Below, in pieces: positions 7,324 to 14,726 of a stretch of 17,994 bases of DNA. The position numbers were made by a program, and so were the translations under genes. The DNA lies in assembly GCA_964550535.1 (NCBI GenBank), contig CAZJZQ010000069.1, positions 1-17,994 on the forward strand, in the 5' to 3' direction. The stretch's first letter is position 1. Each line of letters opens with the position of its first letter. The DNA comes from UBA7672 sp964550535. GTDB lineage: Bacteria; Pseudomonadota; Alphaproteobacteria; Caulobacterales; Hyphomonadaceae. The notes under the pieces were generated by a model, which saw only the letters and a program-made list of their open reading frames with translations, did no database searches and had not been told where the DNA came from.

Positions 7324-8826
7324 ATGGGCCTGCTGGCGCCTGCAAAGATCACGACAATGGAAGAAGCCAGGAAGCACCGTAAATGGGCGCTCTTCATTCT
7401 GGTCATCGTCTATGTTTTCAATTTCATCGACCGCCAGATCGTCAACATCCTCCAGGAAGACATCAAGCGCGACCTCAATCTCGCGGACTGGCAGCTCGGC
7501 ACGATGACCGGCCTCGCCTTCGCGGCGGTCTATTGCACCATGGGCATCCCGGTTGCGCGCATCGCGGACTCGACCAGCCGCAAGGGCGTCGTCGCCGTCT
7601 CGCTGGCGGTCTGGTCCGGCTTCACCGCGCTCTGCGGCCTCGCCACCAACTACTGGACGCTGCTGCTCGCCCGCATGGGCGTGGGCCTCGGCGAAGCCGG
7701 CGGCTCCCCGCCCGCGCACGCCATGATCTCGGATCTCTATGAAAAGGAGAAACGCGGCCGCGCGCTCGCCATCTACTCCGCCGGTCTCTATGTCGGCACG
7801 CTGCTTGGCTACTATGCGGGCGGCTGGCTGTCCGACACGTTCAGCTGGCGCCAGGCGTTCTTCTTCGTCGGCATTCCCGGCGTGCTGTTCGCCGCGATCA
7901 CCTGGTTCACTGTTCGCGAACCCATCCGCGGCCTCTCCGGCCTCAAGCCCGCGACACAGAAAGTCAGCTTCGCGGAATCCTTCAAGAGGTTGTGGGCGCT
8001 GAAGTCCTTCCGCTTCTACTCCATCGCCACCGGCGCCGGCACGTTCGTCACCTACGGCCTCGGCAACTGGATGCCCTCCTTCCTCCAACGCACCTACGGC
8101 ACGCTGAACCCGGAGACGGGCAAGTATGTCGGCGAATGGTCGATGCCCGGCCTCCAGGAAGCCCTCGGCTTCTGCCAGGCTGGCGCGGCGGACTGTCTGA
8201 CCATGAGCTCCACCGAAATCGGCATCTTCTACGGCACCGTCTCCGGCATTGGCGGCGCCATCGGCACGATCTATGGCGGCTTCCTGGCCGACAAGCTCGG
8301 CGCCAAGGACCGCCGCTGGTTCCTGTGGGTGCCGATGTGGGGCAAGATCGTTGGCGGCCCGCTCTTCATCGCCGCCATGCTCGCGCCCACGCCCGAGTTG
8401 TCCCTGATCCTCTACTTCCCGGCCATCACCACCGCCGCGATGTATCTGGGGCCGTCGCTGGCGATCACCCACCACCTCGTGCCCGCATCGATGCGCGCCA
8501 TGTCGTCCGCCGTGCTGTTCTTCATCCTGAACATTCTCGGCCTCGGCACCGGCCCGACCATTGTGGGCGCCGTGTCCGACTGGGTGAACAGCGTCGCGGG
8601 CTCGCTGGCTGACAGCGCGGCCTGGCTCGGCGGCTCGGTGACGCAGATCGAGGCGTTCTCGCTGAAGTGGGCGATGATCCTCGCGGTCATGTTGATGTAT
8701 CCGCTGACCCTCCTCTGGCACTGGGGGGCGATGGCGCTGCCCAAGGGCGAACTGGACGATGATGGCCAGAGCGCGGCGGACGCCGTGCTCACTCGCTCGG
8801 CGGGTGAAGCCCGGAAGGCGGACTGA
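7324..8826 (+). CDS. MFS transporter, Spinster-like family
   Basis: A 500-residue inner-membrane carrier with about twelve hydrophobic segments. The first begins at KWALFILVIVYVFNFIDRQI, with the NFIDRQ motif typical of Spinster-like and related alphaproteobacterial MFS proteins. The cytoplasmic motif A region is ARIADSTSRKG between segments 2 and 3, and GVGLGEAGGSPPAHAMISD follows in segment 4-5, as usual in this group. A polar insert with two cysteines (FCQAGAADC) lies in the second half. The ATG at 7324 has GGAGGG about nine bases upstream and is preferred over the ATG at 7243, which would add a polar 27-residue lead. The substrate cannot be read from sequence; relatives occur next to catabolic genes for lipids, sugars or aromatics. 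The gene stands alone and ends at a strong terminator. Confidence 0.9.
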   Translation: MGLLAPAKITTMEEARKHRKWALFILVIVYVFNFIDRQIVNILQEDIKRDLNLADWQLGTMTGLAFAAVYCTMGIPVARIADSTSRKGVVAVSLAVWSGFTALCGLATNYWTLLLARMGVGLGEAGGSPPAHAMISDLYEKEKRGRALAIYSAGLYVGTLLGYYAGGWLSDTFSWRQAFFFVGIPGVLFAAITWFTVREPIRGLSGLKPATQKVSFAESFKRLWALKSFRFYSIATGAGTFVTYGLGNWMPSFLQRTYGTLNPETGKYVGEWSMPGLQEALGFCQAGAADCLTMSSTEIGIFYGTVSGIGGAIGTIYGGFLADKLGAKDRRWFLWVPMWGKIVGGPLFIAAMLAPTPELSLILYFPAITTAAMYLGPSLAITHHLVPASMRAMSSAVLFFILNILGLGTGPTIVGAVSDWVNSVAGSLADSAAWLGGSVTQIEAFSLKWAMILAVMLMYPLTLLWHWGAMALPKGELDDDGQSAADAVLTRSAGEARKAD

Positions 8827-8846
8827 GCCTGCGGGGTGATATGGTT

Positions 8847-8882
8847 GCCTGCCTGTCGCGAATTCAGCGGCGACAGGCAGGC
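8847..8882 (+). terminator. Intrinsic terminator of the MFS gene
   Basis: GCCTGCCTGTCGC (8847-8859) pairs perfectly with GCGACAGGCAGGC (8870-8882) over 13 bases around a 10-base loop, 20 bases after the MFS stop codon. The downstream tract is ggcctttat, so the T run is short, but the stem is very stable. The hairpin is near-symmetric and nothing converges on it from the right. Confidence 0.8.
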
Positions 8883-9005
8883 GGCCTTTATCCCGAACCG
8901 GAAAAACCAATAAAAACCATTCCCGCGCCGGAACCTTGACCGAGCGGCGTCGTTAATCGGCGCCGGTTGAATTGGTGGCGGACAAGGACGTATGTCCTCC
9001 CGTCG

Positions 9006-9049
9006 GGCGCGCTCCGCTAAGCCAACCGGTTATGTGTGCGGAGAGCGCC
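9006..9049 (+). promoter_or_regulatory. Leader hairpin covering the ribosome binding site of the 9050 gene
   Basis: ggcgcgctccgc (9006-9017) can pair with gcggagagcgcc (9038-9049) with a single mismatch, directly before the ATG at 9050. The GGAG ribosome binding site is inside the right arm. A competing seven-base pairing, ccggttg (8963-8969) with caaccgg (9023-9029), would involve the loop. A small stem ggac-gtat-gtcc sits between. This layout could lower or switch translation of the gene. Confidence 0.4.
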
Positions 9050-9424
9050 ATGACTGAACTCTACGAACTTGCTCCCGAATTCGGGTTCCTGTTTGAACGC
9101 GGCCTGAAAGCAGGAGCGCGTACAAACACGTCCTCAAGCGGCCGGGCCGAAGTCGAACTGACCGGCGGCCCCATGTCATTCCGCTTCCGCATGAATTGCG
9201 GCCAGACCGATGTTGAAATGCGCGCGCCCGATGGCGTGTGGTATCGCCTCTCGGACGTGCTCAGCTTCCTCGGCACCCGCACCTCGGCGTCCGAACACGC
9301 GCGCGTCGTTGAAGCCCGCTGGCATGAAATCGCCAGCCTCTTCGCCTCGGCCGAACGCCTTAACGCCCTCAACGACCACGCCGCCGCCAAAGGCGCCCCC
9401 GCCTCATTCCGATACGCAGACTAA
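9050..9424 (+). CDS. Hypothetical protein, 124 residues
   Basis: I do not recognise this protein. It starts MTELYELAPEFGFLFERG and ends ASFRYAD. The middle (GRAEVELTGGPMSFRFRMNC, then GQTDVEMRAPDGVWYRLSD) looks like alternating beta strands, and the C-terminal third (SEHARVVEARWHEIASLF) is helical. It has no signal peptide or membrane segment. Codon use is GC-rich at third positions like its neighbours. The ATG at 9050 is chosen because a GGAG lies about nine bases upstream. The frame stays open to a TTG at 8972, but that extension overlaps the structured leader and reads poorly. It is convergent with the DUF1489 gene. Confidence 0.7.
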   Translation: MTELYELAPEFGFLFERGLKAGARTNTSSSGRAEVELTGGPMSFRFRMNCGQTDVEMRAPDGVWYRLSDVLSFLGTRTSASEHARVVEARWHEIASLFASAERLNALNDHAAAKGAPASFRYAD

Positions 9425-9587
9425 CCACGACTCCACCGCTACGCCGCAGCCCCCGACATGCCGGGGAGGAAAACGGATAGACCAGAGAGGGCGAGTTCCG
9501 AGGGGACTCTCACAAACACACCCCTCTACGCACGCCTTGAAATTGTCGAGCAGCGTCTCGCCCGCATCGACGAATGCGCCCGCGCGC

Positions 9588-10016
9588 CTACCAGGCCAGC
9601 GCTTCCTTCAACGCCTGCTCCAGATCGGCCGACAGCGCCGGGGCCTTCCCGTCCACATCGGGCGGCGCGTCAGCCGGCGTCAGATACCGCCACCCCTGGA
9701 AAGGCCGTTTGCGCCGCGGTTGCACCCGGACCAACACCGGATCGAGATGCACGCGGCACATCGCCTTGCCGTCCTTGTCCGCCACCTGCTCGAAACCTGT
9801 CAGCTTCTGCCGGACCTGGATGCGGTGTTTGATGACCCAGTAGATCGATCCGCCCGCCAGCATCTCGGCCGCCCGCTTGGGGGCCATGCGGGTGTCATGG
9901 AACGGATTGGGCGACTCGCCGCGCGCCAACCGTTCGGCCGCCCGCTTGTCCTGCCACATGCGAAGGTCGTCGATATCATCGACTCCCACGCACAGCTTGA
10001 TCATGTGAAGCGCCAT
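9588..10016 (-). CDS. DUF1489 family protein
   Basis: 142 residues, the usual size for this family. The opening MALHMIKLCVGVDDIDDLRMWQ and the central GSIYWVIKHRIQVRQKLTGFEQV are characteristic of DUF1489 proteins, which are common in alphaproteobacteria and have no assigned function. The segment CRVHLDPVLVRVQPRRKRPFQGWRYL follows, also typical. It is soluble, basic in the middle, with no signal peptide. The gene lies 44 bases downstream of the small exported protein gene on the same strand and could be co-transcribed with it. Confidence 0.88.
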   Translation of the reverse strand: MALHMIKLCVGVDDIDDLRMWQDKRAAERLARGESPNPFHDTRMAPKRAAEMLAGGSIYWVIKHRIQVRQKLTGFEQVADKDGKAMCRVHLDPVLVRVQPRRKRPFQGWRYLTPADAPPDVDGKAPALSADLEQALKEALAW

Positions 10017-10060
10017 GCAGCCGGATTAGCGCGACTCCCGCCTCCGGCAAACCGCGCGGT

Positions 10061-10789
10061 TCAGCGCAGATGCGCCGACAACCCGCTCAGGAACGGCGCG
10101 GGCTTCGATTCCACCGTCTGCTTCGCATCCCCCGCCAGCCCGAACGCGATGTCGTTCAGGGTCACGCGGATGCGGCGCTTGTCCTCGATGCCCCAGCGGC
10201 CGCCCTTGGCCTCCAGCTCATAGGAAAGGACATAGCTCACGCCCCAGCGTTCGGAATGCGCGAAATTATAGGTCTGGCGGTATTCGGAAACCACCGAGCC
10301 GTCGTCGAATCTCAGCGGCCGGTCGATCGCGTAAACCACCTGCGAAATCCGTCCCGTCTCCGGGCTCAACGTCATCCGCCCGCGCACCCGCGACGAGATC
10401 ATCTGATCCAGAGCGCCGTCATTGGATGAAATCTGGTGGTTGAAATCGATCGCCAGCCCATCGCCCAGCCGCGAGACGCGGGCGTCGGCGAGACTCTGGC
10501 GCAGATCGTCGGCGAACAGGCGCACATCCGCCTGCCCCTCGGCCCGCCAGCCGTCGACGATGGAATCCAGCTCCTGATCGCTACCCTGCGAATGGGTGAC
10601 GCGGAACTGTTCGCCCGGCGCGGCATAGGGATCGAACTCGATGCGCCGCACCGCCTGCCCGCTCGACAGCGTCGCGCGGAACGCCGCGCGCATCGCCGGC
10701 GGCGGTTCAACCGCATCCAGCGCACGGTCCAGCGCCTGCTCCGGCGTCATGCCGAGCGTGACGGCTATGAGAAGCAAAGAAATCGCCAT
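10061..10789 (-). CDS. Hypothetical protein, probably exported, 242 residues
   Basis: I do not recognise a named family. The ATG at 10789 gives an N-terminus MAISLLLIAVTLG followed by TPEQALDRALDAVEPP, which looks like a short signal peptide with few positive charges. The frame continues upstream to 10909, but that part is charged and irregular. The body has beta-rich segments such as RGRMTLSPETGRISQVVYAI, RPLRFDDGSVVSEYRQTYNF and WGVSYVLSYELEAKGGRWGIE, suggesting a periplasmic beta-structured protein. No lipobox cysteine is seen. It lies between mccA and the DUF1489 gene on the same strand, about 155 bases after mccA. Export is an inference. Confidence 0.72.
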   Translation of the reverse strand: MAISLLLIAVTLGMTPEQALDRALDAVEPPPAMRAAFRATLSSGQAVRRIEFDPYAAPGEQFRVTHSQGSDQELDSIVDGWRAEGQADVRLFADDLRQSLADARVSRLGDGLAIDFNHQISSNDGALDQMISSRVRGRMTLSPETGRISQVVYAIDRPLRFDDGSVVSEYRQTYNFAHSERWGVSYVLSYELEAKGGRWGIEDKRRIRVTLNDIAFGLAGDAKQTVESKPAPFLSGLSAHLR

Positions 10790-10944
10790 GGCCTGCCATC
10801 CGTCCCGGGAGTCCAGCGCGCATCGGTTTGATGCAGGACCGTCGCGGCCGATTGTGGCCGGATTGGGCCAGACGCTGCGGAAACTACGCTGCGATGAGCC
10901 GCAGATCATCCTGCACGGCCCGGGATGAACAAACCCCCAACAGG

Positions 10945-12951
10945 TCAGTCAGCCGAAATCCGCTCCAGCCGGACCAGCACCGCCCCCTCCACGGTTTGGG
11001 CGCCCGCGGCGGCCTGTATCTCCGCGACTTTTCCGTCGCGCGGGGCAGCCAGCGCGTGCTCCATCTTCATGGCTTCCAGTACGACCAGAGGCTGGCCTTT
11101 TTTGACCTCCGCCCCCGTCCCGACCTTCACTTCGAGGATCCGGCCCGGCATCGGCGCCCGGACATCGTCCCCCGCCTCCAACCCGTCCAGCTCCCCGCCC
11201 ATCTCCGGCCGCTTCAGCGCCAGCGCAAGACCGCCCGTGAACAGCACGGGCCCATCCGCCAGCCGCCGCACAGCGCCCACCGCCTCCTGCTCGCCGATGA
11301 TCCCGCCGGCCACCGCTCCAGCGGCCGAACGCGAAACCTCGACGTCCGCCGTCAGTTCGACGCCGTCGACAAAGGCCCGGCGCAGACCGCCCGGCTCCGC
11401 GATCAATTTCACCTCCCGCGCCTCTCCGTCCGCCTCCAGCACGAAGGTCGCGCGCGCCGGACTGTTCAGCCGGAAGCCGTCCGCCACCGCCCACGGATCA
11501 GCGCTGCTCCCCTGCGCCAGTGCTTCGAGACCGATCGCGCCAAGCACCAGATCGGCGTCGTCCGCCGCCGGCGCCAGATCCTCCAGCTCCGCCTCAACCA
11601 GCGCGGTGGTCGCCACGCCTTCCCGAACTTCCGGATGATCCAACAGTCTCGCCAGCAAGCCGGTGTTCGTGGCCACCGGCCATATCTCCGCCTCGCGCAG
11701 CGCATCGCCCAATGCATCCATCGCCGCGTCGCGCGTGGGCGCCCATGCGATCGCCTTGGCGATCATGCTGTCATAGACGGCCGGGATCACATCGCCGGAC
11801 TCAACCGCGCTATCGAGACGCAGCACGGCAGCGCCCTCGCCGCCATCCTCGAACGCAGCGAGATCGAACCGCTCCAGCCGCCCGGAACTCGGCATGAACC
11901 CGCGCGATGGGTCTTCGGCGCAGATCCGCCCTTCGACAGCCCAGCCGTCGAGTTCGATATCTTCCTGCGCCGGAAGGCTTTCGCCCGCCGCAACACGAAG
12001 CTGCCATTCGACCAGATCGAGCCCCGTCACCATCTCGGTGACCGGGTGCTCCACCTGCAAACGCGTATTCATCTCCATGAACCAGAAGCCGTCAGGCCGC
12101 AGCGCGCCGCCGCCGTCGACGATGAACTCGACAGTCCCGGCGTTGCGATATCCCACAGCGCGCGCCGCGCTCAGTGCAGCGTCCGTCATCGCATCGCGCA
12201 CCGCCTGCGTCATGCCGGGGGCGGGCGCTTCCTCGATCACCTTCTGGCGGCGGCGTTGCAAGGAGCAGTCGCGTTCGTAGAGGTGGATGAGATTGCCCTG
12301 GTTATCGCCGAAGACCTGAACCTCGATATGGCGCGGGCTTTCGATGAATTTCTCGACCAGAACGCGGTCGTCGCCGAAGCTCGCCTTCGCTTCGCGCCGT
12401 GCGCTTTCCAGCGCCGCATCAAAATCGGCGGCGGCGTCCACGCGGCGCATGCCGCGCCCGCCGCCGCCCGCGACAGCCTTGATGAGAACGGGATAACCGA
12501 TGGACTTCGCCTCGGTCTTCAACCGTTTCGCGCTCTGGTCCTCGCCATGATAGCCGGGCGTCACCGGCACGCCGGCCTTCTGCATCAAGGCCTTGGCCGC
12601 GTCTTTCAGACCCATGGCGCGGATTGCTTCCGGCGGCGGGCCGATCCAGGTGATCGCGGCCTTGCCTACGGCCTCCGCGAAACCCGCGTTCTCGGACAGG
12701 AAGCCATAACCGGGATGGATCGCCGCCGCGTCCGCATCCAGCGCCGCTTCGATGATCCGGTCGCCATGCAGATAGCTGTCGGCCGCTGCTGCGCCGCCGA
12801 TCCACAGCGCTTCGTCCGCCTCGCGCACGAAGGCCGCCTCAGCATCGGCGTCGGAATAAACGGCGACAGTGCGCAGCCCCATCCGCCGCGCGGTGCGGAT
12901 GATGCGGCGGGCGATCTCGCCCCGATTGGCGATCAGCAGCGATGGAAACAT
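10945..12951 (-). CDS. mccA: 3-methylcrotonyl-CoA carboxylase, biotin-carrying alpha subunit
   Basis: 668 residues, the expected length. This subunit carboxylates its own biotin using ATP and bicarbonate; the carboxyl group is then moved to 3-methylcrotonyl-CoA by the beta subunit, in leucine breakdown. The biotin carboxylase domain starts FPSLLIANRGEIARRIIRTA and has HPGYGFLSEN, the ATP-grasp glycine loop AVAGGGGRGMRRV, EKFIESPRHIEVQVFGD, and the catalytic MEMNTRLQVEHPVTE. A biotinyl domain closes the protein, with biotin acceptor Lys629 in EAMKMEH. Propionyl- or acetyl-CoA carboxylase alpha subunits share these parts; the neighbours liuC and mccB point to the leucine enzyme. It is the last liu gene in this window, with no HMG-CoA lyase gene after it. 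Confidence 0.93.
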   Translation of the reverse strand: MFPSLLIANRGEIARRIIRTARRMGLRTVAVYSDADAEAAFVREADEALWIGGAAAADSYLHGDRIIEAALDADAAAIHPGYGFLSENAGFAEAVGKAAITWIGPPPEAIRAMGLKDAAKALMQKAGVPVTPGYHGEDQSAKRLKTEAKSIGYPVLIKAVAGGGGRGMRRVDAAADFDAALESARREAKASFGDDRVLVEKFIESPRHIEVQVFGDNQGNLIHLYERDCSLQRRRQKVIEEAPAPGMTQAVRDAMTDAALSAARAVGYRNAGTVEFIVDGGGALRPDGFWFMEMNTRLQVEHPVTEMVTGLDLVEWQLRVAAGESLPAQEDIELDGWAVEGRICAEDPSRGFMPSSGRLERFDLAAFEDGGEGAAVLRLDSAVESGDVIPAVYDSMIAKAIAWAPTRDAAMDALGDALREAEIWPVATNTGLLARLLDHPEVREGVATTALVEAELEDLAPAADDADLVLGAIGLEALAQGSSADPWAVADGFRLNSPARATFVLEADGEAREVKLIAEPGGLRRAFVDGVELTADVEVSRSAAGAVAGGIIGEQEAVGAVRRLADGPVLFTGGLALALKRPEMGGELDGLEAGDDVRAPMPGRILEVKVGTGAEVKKGQPLVVLEAMKMEHALAAPRDGKVAEIQAAAGAQTVEGAVLVRLERISAD

Positions 12952-12980
12952 GACACGAGGCTAGATGGCCCTGCTGTTCC

Positions 12981-13030
12981 GAACAAGCCGATTCCCGGCG
13001 CCCGCCCGCGACCAGCACGGCCGCTTGTTC
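12981..13030 (-). repeat. Inverted repeat between liuC and mccA
   Basis: GAACAAGC (12981-12988) and GCTTGTTC (13023-13030) are perfect eight-base arms around a GC-rich 34-base centre, filling most of the 84-base gap between the two genes. In the transcript this would make a stem-loop that could tune or protect the mccA part of the message. No T run follows, so it is not a clear terminator. Confidence 0.35.
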
Positions 13031-13035
13031 TGTTC

Positions 13036-13827
13036 CTACACAGCCCAGCCGGGTTTACGTTTTTCAAGGAAAGCGGCGAGGCCTTCCTTGCCCTGCTCGC
13101 TGGCCCGGCAGTGGGCGAGGCGCTTGGCGGTCTTGCGGCTGAGGCTGCTGTCGATGACTTCGCCTGCGACGTCGGCGACCAGATCCTTCGCGTCGGCGAT
13201 GGCGGCGGGCGAGGCATCGAAAGCGAGCCGGGTCAGATGTTCGACCAGCGATTCCATTTCCGTCTCGTTCGCGACGGCGTAGTGGATCAGGCTGATCCGG
13301 TGCGCGAACTCCGCGTCGAAGATTTCAGCCGTGGCGAACAGCGCACGGGCCCAGCGGGGACCGATGGCGTTGATGACATAGGGCGAGATGGTTGCAGGCA
13401 CGATGCCGAGGCGGACTTCGGTGAAGCCGAACTTCGTTCCCTTCAGCGCGACGGAGACATCGGACGCCGCGACGAGACCGCAGGCGCCGGCCATCGCCGC
13501 GCCGTGGACCATGGCGATGGTGAGTTGGGGCAGTTCGTAAAGGCGGCGCAGCATTTCCGCCATGGCGTGCGCGTCTTCTTCGTTCTCGCTGGTGGTGTAG
13601 TCGGCCCCGGCGCGCATCCATTCGATGTCGGCGCCCGCCGAGAAGACCGGGCCCGCGCCGCGCAGGAGAACCACCCGCACTTCCGGGTTCTTGCGCAACG
13701 TCTCGAAGCAGTCGGCCAGTTCCTCGATTACCTGGGCGTTCAGGGCGTTGCGCTTCTGCGGCCGGTTCAGCAGGATCACGGCGACGCCGCCGCGCGAAAC
13801 GTCGATCTCGATGTTCTCGTAGGCCAT
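13036..13827 (-). CDS. liuC: Enoyl-CoA hydratase/isomerase family, probable methylglutaconyl-CoA hydratase
   Basis: 263 residues of the crotonase fold. It should hydrate 3-methylglutaconyl-CoA, the product of MccAB, to HMG-CoA. Family marks are NRPQKRNALN (21-30), the oxyanion-hole segment VFSAGADIEWM (61-71), HGAAMAGACGLVAASDV, and FGFTEVRLGIVPATISPYV with Glu137 as a likely catalytic acid. The position of the first classical Glu (GGCEL in mitochondrial enoyl-CoA hydratase) is Gly117 here, as I recall for LiuC-like proteins. The ATG at 13827 has a clear AGGAG upstream; the frame runs further up but without a better start. It sits 84 bases before mccA on the same strand. Family is certain; substrate rests on context. 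Confidence 0.9.
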   Translation of the reverse strand: MAYENIEIDVSRGGVAVILLNRPQKRNALNAQVIEELADCFETLRKNPEVRVVLLRGAGPVFSAGADIEWMRAGADYTTSENEEDAHAMAEMLRRLYELPQLTIAMVHGAAMAGACGLVAASDVSVALKGTKFGFTEVRLGIVPATISPYVINAIGPRWARALFATAEIFDAEFAHRISLIHYAVANETEMESLVEHLTRLAFDASPAAIADAKDLVADVAGEVIDSSLSRKTAKRLAHCRASEQGKEGLAAFLEKRKPGWAV

Positions 13828-14515
13828 GGGAGCGCTCCTGTTTTGATGCTTGATAGCGTTGCCGGAGGCGTCCGTCACGGGTGGTCGAGGGAAACGGCAA
13901 GCGCCCGCGATCTCTGCGGCATGGGGCCGAGAGACGCGGGAGCGGGTTTTCAGATCGGCAGGAGGCCGGCGGACCTGTCGTCAGGGGCGAGCCCGGACCG
14001 TTGGCGCGCAGGGGCGCGCGCTCCGCCTCGCCCGCCTGCGTGGCGGCGATGAAAAGGAATTCGGGGGGGTGTTCGATGAGGCCTTGCAGGCCCGGCATGA
14101 CGTAAGTGGCGCTCGTCCATGCAGCGGCGAGCGCGCCTGCATCGGCTTCGACGGCGTCAAGGCGGCGGGCGAGCGCTTCGAGGCGCGCGAGAATGGCGCC
14201 GGGCGGAACGGCTGTGCGGATGGCGGGCTTGTCGAACCGCACAGGCATGTTGGCGCCGCCTGTGGCCGCGCGCGCCATCAGCCAGATCGCGATGCGCGCA
14301 TGTTCCTCGGCGACGCGCAGCAGCATGTGGTGGGCCTGGCAGTGGCGGCGCAGAAGGGCTTCGCGCGCGACGGCGTCCGCCATGGCGTCCGCTTCACGCA
14401 ACGAACGCTGTAGGCGCTCGAAAACGAAGTCCGCGAAGATACGCGCAATCATCACATGCCGCTGGCCCGGAGCCAGCGGCGCGATGATCATGAATATCCA
14501 GGCGAAGAAGCCCAT
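13325..14515 (-). CDS. Hypothetical protein with uncertain 3' end, overlapping liuC out of frame
   Basis: The start at 14515 is good: GGGAG lies five bases upstream, and the first roughly 185 codons have strong GC-rich third positions like true genes. The product starts MGFFAWIFMIIAPLAPGQRH, a hydrophobic N-terminus, followed by helical stretches (IFADFVFERLQRSLREADAM, LLRVAEEHARIAIWLM, LARLEALARRLDAVEADA) that could form a helical bundle. I do not recognise a family. The frame has no stop until 13325, about 500 bases inside liuC in another frame, where it reads as arginine-rich shadow. Credible coding ends around 13950. A stop in an adjacent frame near 13950 (tail APDDRSAGLLPI) would be reached by one frameshift, so a sequencing error or gene decay is plausible. 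The ribosome binding site can pair with tcccg at 14521-14525 in a five-base stem. Confidence 0.45.
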   Translation of the reverse strand: MGFFAWIFMIIAPLAPGQRHVMIARIFADFVFERLQRSLREADAMADAVAREALLRRHCQAHHMLLRVAEEHARIAIWLMARAATGGANMPVRFDKPAIRTAVPPGAILARLEALARRLDAVEADAGALAAAWTSATYVMPGLQGLIEHPPEFLFIAATQAGEAERAPLRANGPGSPLTTGPPASCRSENPLPRLSAPCRRDRGRLPFPSTTRDGRLRQRYQASKQERSHGLREHRDRRFARRRRRDPAEPAAEAQRPERPGNRGTGRLLRDVAQEPGSAGGSPARRGPGLLGGRRHRMDARRGRLHHQRERRRRARHGGNAAPPLRTAPTHHRHGPRRGDGRRLRSRRGVRCLRRAEGNEVRLHRSPPRHRACNHLALCHQRHRSPLGPCAVRHG

Positions 14516-14579
14516 TGCACTCCCGTTGTTCAAACTTCGGGACGGATTATGGAGCGGCGGGAGTCTCCGTAGGAATCGT

Positions 14580-14670
14580 TTGAGTTTGTCCTGTAATTTT
14601 TGGTGGGGGATTGGGCGCAACGGGTTGAATTTGCGGGGGAAGATTTTTTGGGGGTGTTGAATCTGTCCTG
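14580..14670. repeat. Three TTGARTYTG repeats with G-runs in a 211-base intergenic gap
   Basis: The nine-base motif TTGARTYTG occurs at 14580, 14625 and 14657. The first and third extend to 14 bases (ttgagtttgtcctg and ttgaatctgtcctg, 12 of 14 identical). Five G-runs of three or more (14605, 14613, 14622, 14635, 14650) are interspersed. The region lies upstream of the minus-strand hypothetical gene starting at 14515 and is poorer in GC than its surroundings. A regulator site cluster is possible but unproved. Confidence 0.35.
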
Positions 14671-14726
14671 CGTATGCGGGGACGCGTGCGGAGAGGATTG
14701 TGGGTAACGCGATAACGGCGGCGTCT

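Noticed and set aside
7204..8910. Minus-strand open frame of 568 codons opposite the MFS gene
   Set aside because: Antisense shadow of a clear membrane transporter; the translation is charged and repetitive.
9498..9524. Stem gagggg...cccctc between the convergent genes as a terminator
   Set aside because: Only six pairs with a 15-base loop and no T run; too weak to call.
9458..9832. Plus-strand open frame of 124 codons between the hypothetical and DUF1489 genes
   Set aside because: Most of it is antisense to the DUF1489 gene, and the free 5' part is too short to support a gene.
10828..14052. Plus-strand open frame of over 1000 codons opposite mccA and liuC
   Set aside because: It is a GC-rich shadow of two certain minus-strand genes; its translation is rich in Arg, His and Pro and has no family resemblance.
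13850..14413. Plus-strand open frame of 187 codons as an alternative to the minus-strand hypothetical gene
   Set aside because: The minus strand has the better start, ribosome binding site and third-position GC bias.
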